DNA from: RGIG1995 sp045652425
Lineage (GTDB): Bacteria > Bacillota > Clostridia > Oscillospirales > CAG-272
Assembly: GCA_045652425.1 (NCBI GenBank)
Contig: JAZRUG010000027.1
Coordinates: 1-64,000, forward strand
Reading direction: 5' to 3'
DNA: 64,000 nt
Both the position numbers and the translations under genes were made by a program. This document shows positions 1-7,240 of the stretch, piece after piece. The notes under the pieces are model-generated. The model did not search any database. It worked only from the letters and a program-made list of their open reading frames with translations, and had not been told where the DNA came from. Each line of letters begins with the position of its first letter. Positions within the stretch are counted from its first letter, which is position 1.

Positions 1-56
1 TTTAATTGCAATATCTCGTTTTCATATTGTTTTATATGTCTGTATTCTCTGGGCAT
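1..56 (-). CDS. IS3-type transposase OrfA, N-terminus only (runs off the window)
   Basis: The minus strand opens with ATG at 56 behind GGAGGAATTTTT and reads MPREYRHIKQYENEILQL before the window ends. This N-terminus looks like the helix-turn-helix OrfA protein of IS3-family insertion sequences common in Clostridia. OrfA normally binds the IS ends and is fused to the DDE-domain OrfB by frameshifting. Only 18 codons are visible, so the family call rests on recognition of the N-terminal pattern and on the perfect inverted repeat just upstream. The left end of the element probably lies near 120-150, directly behind rsmI; the terminal repeat could not be fixed because the other end is outside the window. 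Confidence 0.6.
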   Translation of the reverse strand, partial: MPREYRHIKQYENEILQL

Positions 57-63
57 AAAAATT

Positions 64-100
64 CCTCCTATGGTAGTTATCTCTATTCTACCATAGGAGG
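64..100. repeat. Perfect 13-bp inverted repeat covering the transposase ribosome site
   Basis: Positions 64-76 and 88-100 are perfectly complementary with an 11-nt loop. On the plus strand the stem is followed by TCCCTTTTTT, so it can act as a terminator for transcription entering from the left. On the minus strand the 3' arm contains the GGAGG ribosome site of the transposase. A transcript running in from rsmI would therefore hide the site, a known way for IS elements to avoid translation from outside promoters. Confidence 0.65.
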
Positions 101-159
101 TCCCTTTTTTCTACTGTACGTTTTTACTGGACTTGTGCAATAAACTATAGCCCATTATT

Positions 160-1035
160 TCATTTACCTATTGTAAGCTTATATATATCGCCCTTGGGAA
201 CGCCCCTATCTTTCGCTACTTTTTTAATAGCATCCATTTTTTTCATTCCCGAAGAAACATAGAATTCTATATGCTCTTCAATCGAAAGGTTTTCCCAATC
301 ATTATTTTCAGAATTATTAACAGCGCCCTCGACAACTAAAACATATTCCCCTCTCGGTTCTTTAGTTTTATAAAACTCAACAGCTTGATAAATTGTTGTA
401 CGGCAAATATCTTCATTAAGTTTTGTAAGTTCTCTGCAAAGAGCGATTTTTCTATCACCAAAAACCTCAGCCAAATCATCAAGTGTATTTTTTAGCTTAT
501 GCGGAGCTTCGTAAAAAATAAGCGTTCTGTCATCTTCCTTTAGATTTTCAAGGTGTCTTTTTCTTTCGCCCGACTGTGCACTCAAAAACCCTTCAAAAGC
601 AAATCTTCTTGTATTAAGCCCCGATAATACCAACGCAGTTGTGAAAGCATTCGGCCCCGGCACACACGTAACTTTGATATTATTTTCAGCGCATAATTTA
701 ACTAAATCTTCACCCGGATCGCTTATTGCAGGCATACCGGCATCGGTTACAAGAGCAATTGTTTCGCCAGCCTGTAATCTTTCAGCAATTTTTATACCGG
801 CTTCTGCTTTGTTATGCTCGTGATATGTAATATATCGTTGCTTTATACCGAAATAGGACAAGAGTTTACCTGTATTCCTAGTGTCTTCGGCCGCAACAAA
901 ATCGACGTTTTCAAGCACCTTTAAAGCTCTCTCGCTTATATCGGCAGTGTTACCGATAGGTGTAGCAACAAGATAAAGAACTCCTTTTTCAATTTTATTT
1001 TTTTCATCAACAAAATCATAAGCGTTTGTATTCAT
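160..1035 (-). CDS. rsmI: 16S rRNA (cytidine1402-2'-O)-methyltransferase RsmI
   Basis: RsmI uses S-adenosylmethionine to 2'-O-methylate C1402 in the decoding centre of 16S rRNA. The protein (291 residues from ATG 1035) shows the family opening LYLVATPIGN, the AEDTRNTGKLL segment, the glycine-rich VTDAGMPAISDPG loop and PGPNAF, all typical of the SAM-binding tetrapyrrole-methylase fold. Length fits the family. A GTG at 1047 is in frame but sits only 2-3 nt from the nearest GGAG, so the ATG at 1035 is preferred. The start overlaps the end of the upstream methyltransferase gene, which suggests translational coupling, as in the yabB-yazA-yabC region of Bacillus. Confidence 0.93.
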   Translation of the reverse strand: MNTNAYDFVDEKNKIEKGVLYLVATPIGNTADISERALKVLENVDFVAAEDTRNTGKLLSYFGIKQRYITYHEHNKAEAGIKIAERLQAGETIALVTDAGMPAISDPGEDLVKLCAENNIKVTCVPGPNAFTTALVLSGLNTRRFAFEGFLSAQSGERKRHLENLKEDDRTLIFYEAPHKLKNTLDDLAEVFGDRKIALCRELTKLNEDICRTTIYQAVEFYKTKEPRGEYVLVVEGAVNNSENNDWENLSIEEHIEFYVSSGMKKMDAIKKVAKDRGVPKGDIYKLTIGK

Positions 1036-1804
1036 CGGACATATCACACTCCATATAAACTCTCTGCATATCGGGAGAATTATCTTTATTATCAGCAGTT
1101 TTACTGTTAAATATTATAAATGGTTTTGTATTAAACAACCCCGATGAAGCGCCTTTTTTAGCCTCTATGAGCATAAGGCAAGCCCTGGAGTCAACATAAG
1201 GGTAAACATAGGTTAATCTCTTAGGTTCAAGATTATACTTTCTCATGGAACAAATCAAATCTATTGCTCTGTCTGGCCTGTAAACGCAGTAAAACAATCC
1301 GCCGTGTTTTAATATTTTGCAAGCTGCTTTACAAAAGTCATCAATTCCACCCTCAACCTCGTGTCTGGCAGTATTTTTTCCAAGGTCAATATTCGCTTTT
1401 CCAGAATCGGTTCTCATATATGGCGGGTTTGAAAAGACAACGTCAACCTCACCACCGAAATGCTCGGAAGATAAACTTCTTATATCATAATTTAATGGTA
1501 TTATATTTGAATTATTATATTGAATGTTTCTTTTCAACAAATCAGAATATTCATCTTGTACTTCTACGGAATAAATTGTTCCAAACTTTTGAAATTCTTC
1601 GCAAAGTAGTGAAACAATTCCCGTTCCACCCCCAAATTCCACGGCAGTCTTTTTACTCATTTTACGAACAAACGACGCAAGTAAAACCGCATCGGTACCA
1701 TAAGCAAAACCGTCTATTTTTTGAATAAGCGATATTTTATCATCAACAGTATCTACTCGCTCATCATTATATATTAAATTTTCTTTTGATTCCACTTTCA
1801 ACAC
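1016..1804 (-). CDS. tRNA1(Val) (adenine37-N6)-methyltransferase-like protein (TrmN6/YabB)
   Basis: This is a class I SAM-dependent N6-adenine methyltransferase of the TrmN6/YfiC family, which methylates A37 of a tRNA. Motif I is visible as EFGGGTGIVSL (about residues 56-66) and the catalytic motif IV as SNPPY (about 129-133). N6-adenine enzymes of this fold carry exactly NPPY. The gene (262 aa) overlaps rsmI by about 20 nt, and the two are likely co-expressed. The substrate is inferred from family and context only. Confidence 0.85.
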   Translation of the reverse strand: MLKVESKENLIYNDERVDTVDDKISLIQKIDGFAYGTDAVLLASFVRKMSKKTAVEFGGGTGIVSLLCEEFQKFGTIYSVEVQDEYSDLLKRNIQYNNSNIIPLNYDIRSLSSEHFGGEVDVVFSNPPYMRTDSGKANIDLGKNTARHEVEGGIDDFCKAACKILKHGGLFYCVYRPDRAIDLICSMRKYNLEPKRLTYVYPYVDSRACLMLIEAKKGASSGLFNTKPFIIFNSKTADNKDNSPDMQRVYMECDMSDEYKRL

Positions 1805-1819
1805 CGCCTGAAAATAAAT

Positions 1820-1866
1820 ATAAAAAATTAAGATAGGAAATCTACCTCGATGGCAGATTTCCTATC
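1820..1866 (-). terminator. Rho-independent terminator of the ferredoxin gene
   Basis: A perfect 12-bp stem (1832-1843 with 1855-1866, 11-nt loop) is followed on the minus strand by TTAATTTTTTA. It lies between the ferredoxin stop and the start of the trmN-rsmI pair. Confidence 0.85.
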
Positions 1867-1915
1867 AAAATCCGGCAAAATGATATGTAACTCTATTCAC
1901 CGATGGATGCAATAA

Positions 1916-2089
1916 TTATTCAGCCTTAGGAGCTTCTACAGGGCAAGAACCTGCACATGCACCGCAGTCAAGGCACTGATCTGCATCAATTACATACTTA
2001 CCGTCCTGTTCGGAAATACATTCTACAGGGCAGTCAGCTGCACATGCACCACAACCGATGCATGCTTCTGTGTCAATTTTATAAGCCAT
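1916..2089 (-). CDS. 2[4Fe-4S] ferredoxin
   Basis: This 57-residue protein is a clostridial-type ferredoxin, a soluble low-potential electron carrier. Two cluster motifs are visible: CIGCGACAADCP (Cys 10, 13, 16 and 20) and CLDCGACAGSCP (Cys 39, 42, 45 and 49), the exact CxxCxxCxxxCP pattern that ligates two cubanes. The start ATG at 2089 follows GGAGGTGTACACAA. The gene has its own terminator at 1820-1866, so it is likely an abundant stand-alone transcript. It points to an anaerobic ferredoxin-dependent metabolism, consistent with the pyruvate phosphate dikinase further along. Confidence 0.95.
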   Translation of the reverse strand: MAYKIDTEACIGCGACAADCPVECISEQDGKYVIDADQCLDCGACAGSCPVEAPKAE

Positions 2090-2220
2090 TTGTGTACACC
2101 TCCATAATGGTATTATTACTTATTAATCAGCAGATAATGACAAAAAAACACATCTAATCACATCTGCAGACATATTATAACATACATATTTCAAAAAAGC
2201 AAATGATTTAGAAATATTTT

Positions 2221-3126
2221 TTAAGATTCTTCAAGTTTTTTTAACTCGTCATCAATTTTTTCTTCTTTTTCCTTTTTGCGCAAATACCCCTTAACTTTCA
2301 AAACGTCTCTCGTAAACGTTTTTGGGGGTTGGTCGGGATTAGCGTTAAGTCTTACCTTAACCAATCCGGCTAAGGGACTTACTTCAGAAACAACACCTTC
2401 ACCGTCGGGCGTATCAACAATCGAATCTACTTTAGGTGTCTTTTTGAGTTCTTCTTCATATACGTCGGATTCATAACGCAAACAACACATAAGTCGTCCG
2501 CAAGTGCCCGATATTTTTGCGGAATTTAAAGAAAGATTCTGTTCTTTTGCCATTTTTATTGATACTTGAGCAAAATCGTTCAGAAAGGTCTTGCAACAGA
2601 ACGGACGACCGCAAACGCCGAGCCCTCCCATCATTTTAGCTTCATCTCTTATACCAATCTGTCTAAGCTCAATTCTTGTCTTAAAGACAGCCGCCAAATC
2701 TTTTACAAGCTCGCGGAAGTCTACTCTGCCCTCTGCCGAGAAGTAAAACAACAACTTATTGTTATCAAAAGTATATTCAACCTCAATAAGTTTCATTTCA
2801 AGCTTATGCTTTTCGATTTTTTGCAAACAAATATCGAAGGCTTCTTTTTCTTTTAAGTTGTTTTGTTCGTGGTGTACATCGTCTGCCGGAGTAGCCTTTC
2901 TGACTACCTTACGCAAAGGCGGAACTATTTCCGTATTTGGAACAAATTTGTTACCAACAACAGTTTGACCATATTCAAGCCCTCTTGCTGTTTCGACAAT
3001 TACGTTTTCTCCCTGTTCTATTTTGAGAGAGTTGGGATCAAAGTAATATATTTTACCGGTTTGTCTGAATCTGACACCTATAACCTCAACTTCCTCCGGA
3101 AGTTCTACAATTTCTTTTGTTTCCAT
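2221..3126 (-). CDS. ricT: PSP1-domain protein RicT (YaaT)
   Basis: RicT belongs to the PSP1 family. In Bacillus it forms the RicA-RicF-RicT complex, which binds [4Fe-4S] clusters and controls RNase Y maturation of mRNAs, sporulation and competence. The cysteine signatures GRPFCCKTFL and CGRLMCCLRYE lie in the middle of the 301-aa protein. The C-terminal tail is lysine/glutamate-rich. The gene follows holB by 76 nt, as in the Bacillus holB-yaaT pair. Start ATG 3126 is preceded by GGAGAAATAA. Confidence 0.92.
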   Translation of the reverse strand: METKEIVELPEEVEVIGVRFRQTGKIYYFDPNSLKIEQGENVIVETARGLEYGQTVVGNKFVPNTEIVPPLRKVVRKATPADDVHHEQNNLKEKEAFDICLQKIEKHKLEMKLIEVEYTFDNNKLLFYFSAEGRVDFRELVKDLAAVFKTRIELRQIGIRDEAKMMGGLGVCGRPFCCKTFLNDFAQVSIKMAKEQNLSLNSAKISGTCGRLMCCLRYESDVYEEELKKTPKVDSIVDTPDGEGVVSEVSPLAGLVKVRLNANPDQPPKTFTRDVLKVKGYLRKKEKEEKIDDELKKLEES

Positions 3127-3202
3127 TTATTTCTCCATGTCCCGACAGCTATATTTTTTCATTTCTTTTCCGCCGCTGCCGAAGCGAAAAAGTTTATAAA
3201 CG

Positions 3203-4240
3203 TTAAATACTTGCCGCATTTCTGAATTTACACGCGATATAGTTAAGAGTATTGTTGAGGTTCAGATTTGACATAAGATCCTCACGTGCGCGGCAAAGCT
3301 CACAATATAAGTTCATTACACCTGCTGATGTGAAATTCGAGGCAACGTTTCTTGCATAATCAATATCCCCGTAAAACATCAACGAAACTTCATCTTCTGT
3401 CGTCTTTTTTACTGCCATAAGATCTCTTACAGCATAGGTAGCATACAAAATTATATCAAGAAACTCTTCTTTTGTTTTGGCCATACGCTGAATAAACAAA
3501 AGATAATCAGAATATTTCATCTGTTCAGCAGTCAATTGTATAAAGTTTCTTGCCTTTTCATGTTTAGATTGTGATTTAATCGATTTGGTATCAGCAATAA
3601 GCCTTTCAGCCTCGCCTATTTTTCCTTCAGCGATACGTACAATCAATTTAAACTCATCTTCATTTGAAGAAAAAAGACTAGAAGCCTGTTTATTATATTC
3701 AAGCAAATAATTTTTCAATTCTTCATCAGAAAAAATTTGCATTTTCAAAACAGGTGCGCGAGATTTTACAGTAGGCAAAATATTTGAAGAATTCTCGCAA
3801 AGCATAAAAAAATATACTCCGCGTGGAGGCTCTTCAAGAACCTTCAAAAAAACATTCTGCGCCTGAACCGTCATAGTTTCGGCATTACTTATAATATATA
3901 CTTTAATATCCTCTTCGCTGGGTTTTACGTATACACTCGAACGCAATTCGCGAAGTTGCTCAACACCGATAGTTTTTTTATCGTTTGGAAGTTTTACTTC
4001 AATAATATCAGGGGATACTCCTTCTGAAATTTTACGGCACGATTCACACATCATACACGGTCTTTCGAAGAGCGACTGACAAGCCAGTAAACACGCAAGA
4101 CGACGAGCCAGCGTATGCTTACCGCTGCCCCGTCCGCCTTCAAAAATATATGCATGTGCCAACTTGCCGTTTTCTGCCGCAGTACTAAAAAAATTCTTTA
4201 GTTTTTCATTACCGTACAGAAATAACTTATCATTTTCCAT
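3203..4240 (-). CDS. holB: DNA polymerase III delta' subunit
   Basis: Delta' is part of the clamp loader that opens the beta sliding clamp during replication. The 345-aa protein has a P-loop-like GGRGSGKHTLARR at about residues 35-47, the zinc-binding run with cysteines in CQSLFERPCMMCESCRK, and the LKVLEEPP motif of the clamp-loader AAA+ fold. Neighbours darA upstream and ricT downstream match the yaaQ-holB-yaaT order of Bacillus, although tmk and yaaR are missing here. The ribosome site in front of the ATG is weak. Confidence 0.92.
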   Translation of the reverse strand: MENDKLFLYGNEKLKNFFSTAAENGKLAHAYIFEGGRGSGKHTLARRLACLLACQSLFERPCMMCESCRKISEGVSPDIIEVKLPNDKKTIGVEQLRELRSSVYVKPSEEDIKVYIISNAETMTVQAQNVFLKVLEEPPRGVYFFMLCENSSNILPTVKSRAPVLKMQIFSDEELKNYLLEYNKQASSLFSSNEDEFKLIVRIAEGKIGEAERLIADTKSIKSQSKHEKARNFIQLTAEQMKYSDYLLFIQRMAKTKEEFLDIILYATYAVRDLMAVKKTTEDEVSLMFYGDIDYARNVASNFTSAGVMNLYCELCRAREDLMSNLNLNNTLNYIACKFRNAASI

Positions 4241-4271
4241 TTACAATATGTGCTTTCAAATTATCAGTATT

Positions 4272-4595
4272 TTATATGTGTTCAAATCTCTCTACATCAA
4301 CAACAAACACGGTAGCTCCACCGACAGTAACTTTCGCAGGAAGAGTAGATATAGAAGCAGGATTGTATACAGGATCAGCAGGTACAGGAACAGTTCTCTT
4401 TTTGGAAAAATGACTGATTATTTCAAACACCTTATCCACCTCTTCATCTTTAACACCGATAATAAATGTGGTATTACCGCTCATCAAAAATCCACCGGTA
4501 GATGCAACCTTTGTAACCATAAACCCCGACTTAGAAAGTCCTGTATTAACATAATTGGCGTCATCATTATTTACAATCGCTAACAAAAGTTTCAT
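4272..4595 (-). CDS. darA: Cyclic-di-AMP receptor DarA (YaaQ/PstA)
   Basis: A 107-residue PII-like protein of the DarA/PstA/YaaQ family, trimeric receptors of the second messenger cyclic-di-AMP. The start MKLLLAIVNNDDANYV, the central TKVASTGGFLMSGNTTFIIG and the end GGATVFVVDVERFEHI match the family along its whole length. The ATG at 4595 follows AAGGAGACAAAAAT. It begins the minus-strand darA-holB-ricT group and is divergent from the YpeB-like gene. Confidence 0.93.
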   Translation of the reverse strand: MKLLLAIVNNDDANYVNTGLSKSGFMVTKVASTGGFLMSGNTTFIIGVKDEEVDKVFEIISHFSKKRTVPVPADPVYNPASISTLPAKVTVGGATVFVVDVERFEHI

Positions 4596-4725
4596 ATTTT
4601 TGTCTCCTTGCTATAAATTACTTTGTTTAATGAAGTTATTAACTACACACTACTATTATAACAAAAGCACTCCGAATTGTCAATTTTTTTGTACACATTT
4701 TATAATTTTTTTAGAGGAAATATCT

Positions 4726-5943
4726 ATGTATATCGTCAAAAAAAAGTATTTTATCTTAATATTAACATTCACGCTTGTTTTGGCGTTAATTATATCAGGC
4801 ATTTTTTTGTCAGAGAAGAATCAAGAAAAAGCAAAGAATGAAGAGAACGAACAAACACTTTTCTTGTTATTAAATAATATATACGCTTCTCTCCAAACTA
4901 TTACAACTTCGTTTGATAAATCCATAAAAATCGGAACATTTGAAAATGAAAAAAACGAAATATATACACAAGCATACTCCATAAAAAATCTTATATATTT
5001 TGCAGCCCCCGATATGCAAAATACCGCCAAATGGTTTTCTACACTTTGCGAATACTCAAAAACCGATATGAACGACAATCAAAAAAACACTTATTATAGG
5101 GAAAAACTTTTGGAATCAACCTCCTATTTACTCAACATTTGTACAAATCATAAAAGTGAAAAAAGCATAAAAGACATAGAAGAATTATTCAACACAGAAG
5201 AAATAAAGAAAAAACATAAAATTCACTCCAAAGACGATGAAGACGATTACCCATTACTAAACAATCAACTAAAGGCTGATAGAAGCACTATAACGGAATT
5301 TGCAAAAAATTTACTGAATTTTCCCATAACCCCAAAGCTATTTTACGGCAATTATAAAGCTCCGAAAGCTATGTCATTCTCGCATTTGTCATCCTATGCA
5401 GAAATATTTCAGTCGGGCAAATTTCTACACAGGATGGCTGTAGAAAACAGCACGCCTAAAAACGAAGTATCCGATTTAACAATACAAGATGCAGCCAAAC
5501 ATTATTTAACATTACATGCATCTTATACAGAAAACTGTGTACAAGTCTTTTCGAAAACTACAAATAAATTAATGTACTTTGTATTTTGTCCCGAAGAAAC
5601 ATCTGGAAATACAGTAATATTAAACTATGACAAATTGATAAAACTTGCAATAAATTTAAATGACAACTCCCTAAAAGCATTTGATGCATCCTCCTATCTA
5701 AAAAACCACCGAAAGCAAGAAAAAGATAATGACATATTTTCTTTTTCACTCCTCGCCCTTCCAAAAGAATTAAGCCAATCTAAAATTATATCTAAAAAAT
5801 TCGCATTATTCGGTGATAATAAATATATAGAATACTGTTTTTCGCCGGACGGTCAAAACAAATACTATCTACTATACCATACAGATAACTCAAAAGAAAT
5901 ATACACGGAAAATGAATACTTCAGAATGTTAAATATAAATTAA
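4726..5943 (+). CDS. YpeB-like germination protein
   Basis: A 405-aa protein with one N-terminal membrane anchor (about residues 8-28) and a long exported part. YpeB in Bacillus is needed to localise the cortex-lytic enzyme SleB in the spore. The C-terminal stretch YDKLIKLAINLNDNSL followed by FDASSYLKNHRK closely follows the YpeB pattern of a strand, an acidic turn and YLxNHKK. The N-terminal half is charged and poorly conserved. The start ATG follows AGAGGAAATATCT. No sleB lies beside it, which is unusual since the two are usually paired. The match is by eye, so the call is moderate; if right, the organism can sporulate or descends from a spore-former. Confidence 0.55.
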   Translation: MYIVKKKYFILILTFTLVLALIISGIFLSEKNQEKAKNEENEQTLFLLLNNIYASLQTITTSFDKSIKIGTFENEKNEIYTQAYSIKNLIYFAAPDMQNTAKWFSTLCEYSKTDMNDNQKNTYYREKLLESTSYLLNICTNHKSEKSIKDIEELFNTEEIKKKHKIHSKDDEDDYPLLNNQLKADRSTITEFAKNLLNFPITPKLFYGNYKAPKAMSFSHLSSYAEIFQSGKFLHRMAVENSTPKNEVSDLTIQDAAKHYLTLHASYTENCVQVFSKTTNKLMYFVFCPEETSGNTVILNYDKLIKLAINLNDNSLKAFDASSYLKNHRKQEKDNDIFSFSLLALPKELSQSKIISKKFALFGDNKYIEYCFSPDGQNKYYLLYHTDNSKEIYTENEYFRMLNIN

Positions 5944-5956
5944 TATAACTCATTAA

Positions 5957-5990
5957 CAAAAAAAGCCACACTTTCAGTGTGGCTTTTAAA
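5957..5990. terminator. Bidirectional terminator between the YpeB-like gene and rpsR
   Basis: A perfect 12-bp stem (5961-5972 with 5976-5987) with a TTC loop is flanked by A and T runs on both sides, so it can end both converging transcripts. Confidence 0.9.
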
Positions 5991-6002
5991 TCAAAATTAT
6001 AA

Positions 6003-6248
6003 TCAGTCGCTAACGTAAGGCAAAAGAGCGATCTGGCGAGCGCGCTTAACAGCGATAGTTACCTGACGCTGATGCTTTGCACATGTACCCGTAATTCTTC
6101 TGGGAAGAATTTTGGAACGTTCGCTGATATATTTTCTGAGACGAGCTGTGTCTTTGTAATCGATGTGTTCAATTTTTTCTGCGCAGAACTGGCAAACCTT
6201 TTTTCTCTTGCGGTTGTTCTGGCGGAAAGACTTCTGTTCTCTATCCAT
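6003..6248 (-). CDS. rpsR: 30S ribosomal protein S18
   Basis: S18 (81 aa) binds the 30S platform as a heterodimer with S6. KKVCQFCAEK, the IDYKDTARLRKYISERSKI block and RRITGTCAKHQRQ are diagnostic. A longer in-frame extension to 6281 exists, but AGGAGGATGCAAAA precedes the ATG at 6248. The first cysteine pair is the zinc-type version. It is last in the rpsF-ssb-rpsR operon. Confidence 0.97.
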   Translation of the reverse strand: MDREQKSFRQNNRKRKKVCQFCAEKIEHIDYKDTARLRKYISERSKILPRRITGTCAKHQRQVTIAVKRARQIALLPYVSD

Positions 6249-6316
6249 TTTTGCATCCTCCTGTAAATTTCTGATAAGCATTGATTTTCAATGCACTTCG
6301 AATGATACTGCCTAAA

Positions 6317-6769
6317 TTAGAAAGGCAGATCCTGATCTCCGGTGATAACCTCAAAATCAGGTGCTGAATCCGTAGAGTAAGAGGGCGCACCGAAATTGTC
6401 GGACGAATTCTGATACTGATTATTATCAGATTTGCTGTCAACAAAATTAACTTCGTCAACTACAACCTCTGTAATATATCTCTTGTTGTTCTGTTGATCA
6501 GTCCAAGTTCTTGTCTGAAGCGAACCTGTTACACAAATAGAGCTCCCCTTTCTGAAATATCTCGTGATAAATTCAGCTTGGTTTCTCCACGCAACACAGT
6601 TGATAAAATCACTCTGCTGATTAGCCTGTCCTTCTGCAGATTTTGCAAAACGCCGAGTTACAGCAATAGAAAATGACGTAACTACTATGCCGCTTGTAGT
6701 TGTCTTAAGTTCGGGATCAGCCGTAAGACGTCCGCCGAGAATAACTTTGTTAAAATTAAAATTCGCCAT
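6317..6769 (-). CDS. ssb: Single-stranded DNA-binding protein
   Basis: The 150-aa protein has an N-terminal OB fold (NKVILGGRLTADPELK, SFSIAVTRRF, FINCVAWRNQAE), a glutamine/serine-rich linker and the acidic tip GDQDLPF that docks SSB partner proteins. Placement between rpsF and rpsR is the standard Firmicutes order. The ATG follows AAGGAAGGGTAAAACACC. Confidence 0.97.
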   Translation of the reverse strand: MANFNFNKVILGGRLTADPELKTTTSGIVVTSFSIAVTRRFAKSAEGQANQQSDFINCVAWRNQAEFITRYFRKGSSICVTGSLQTRTWTDQQNNKRYITEVVVDEVNFVDSKSDNNQYQNSSDNFGAPSYSTDSAPDFEVITGDQDLPF

Positions 6770-6795
6770 GGTGTTTTACCCTTCCTTCTTACTTC

Positions 6796-7092
6796 TTACT
6801 TTCCAGCCTTAACTACGATGGAACGCATAATTCCTTCGGTTATACCGAAAATACGCTCAAGTTCAGAAACGAATTGAGCAGGAGCGTTAAACTTAACGAG
6901 CACATAATAACCTTCATTAAGGTCATTGATAGGATATGCAAGTCTGCGTTTGCCCCATTCGTCAACTTCTTCAACTACGCCGTTGTCAGCAATAAGCTTT
7001 GTAAACTTTTCTACAAGAGCCTTTACTTCCTCTTCACCTTTCTGAAGATCAACAACGAATATAGTCTCGTAAGACGCATTCATTTTCTCCAT
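6796..7092 (-). CDS. rpsF: 30S ribosomal protein S6
   Basis: S6 (98 aa) partners S18 on the 30S platform. The sequence YETIFVVDLQKGEEEVKALVEKF, split by a normal loop, and the WGKRRLAYPINDLNEGYYVL block are typical. The true start is the ATG at 7092, behind AAGGAGGTGTATCAA. The first gene of rpsF-ssb-rpsR, served by the strong promoter at 7174-7202. Confidence 0.97.
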   Translation of the reverse strand: MEKMNASYETIFVVDLQKGEEEVKALVEKFTKLIADNGVVEEVDEWGKRRLAYPINDLNEGYYVLVKFNAPAQFVSELERIFGITEGIMRSIVVKAGK

Positions 7093-7173
7093 TTGATACA
7101 CCTCCTTATGGACTTTGGCCGTATGTCTTGTGCATACAGCAAGGATGAAATCATTAAACGATTTCGACACTTA
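7093..7173 (-). promoter_or_regulatory. rpsF leader, possible S6:S18 autoregulatory site
   Basis: Between the promoter and the rpsF ribosome site the minus strand folds GTATG with CATAC around a CACAAGA loop, followed by GGCC and AAAGTCC. Firmicutes rpsF leaders often carry a small hairpin bound by S6:S18. The position is right, but the exact motif could not be confirmed by eye. Confidence 0.3.
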
Positions 7174-7202
7174 ATAATACTATATATAACATAATTTGTC
7201 AA
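7174..7202 (-). promoter_or_regulatory. Sigma-A promoter of rpsF-ssb-rpsR
   Basis: On the minus strand TTGACA (7197-7202) and TATTAT (7174-7179) are separated by exactly 17 nt. Confidence 0.85.
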
Positions 7203-7240
7203 ACCATTTTGAAAAAGTTTACAAAAAAGCAACATTTTAC

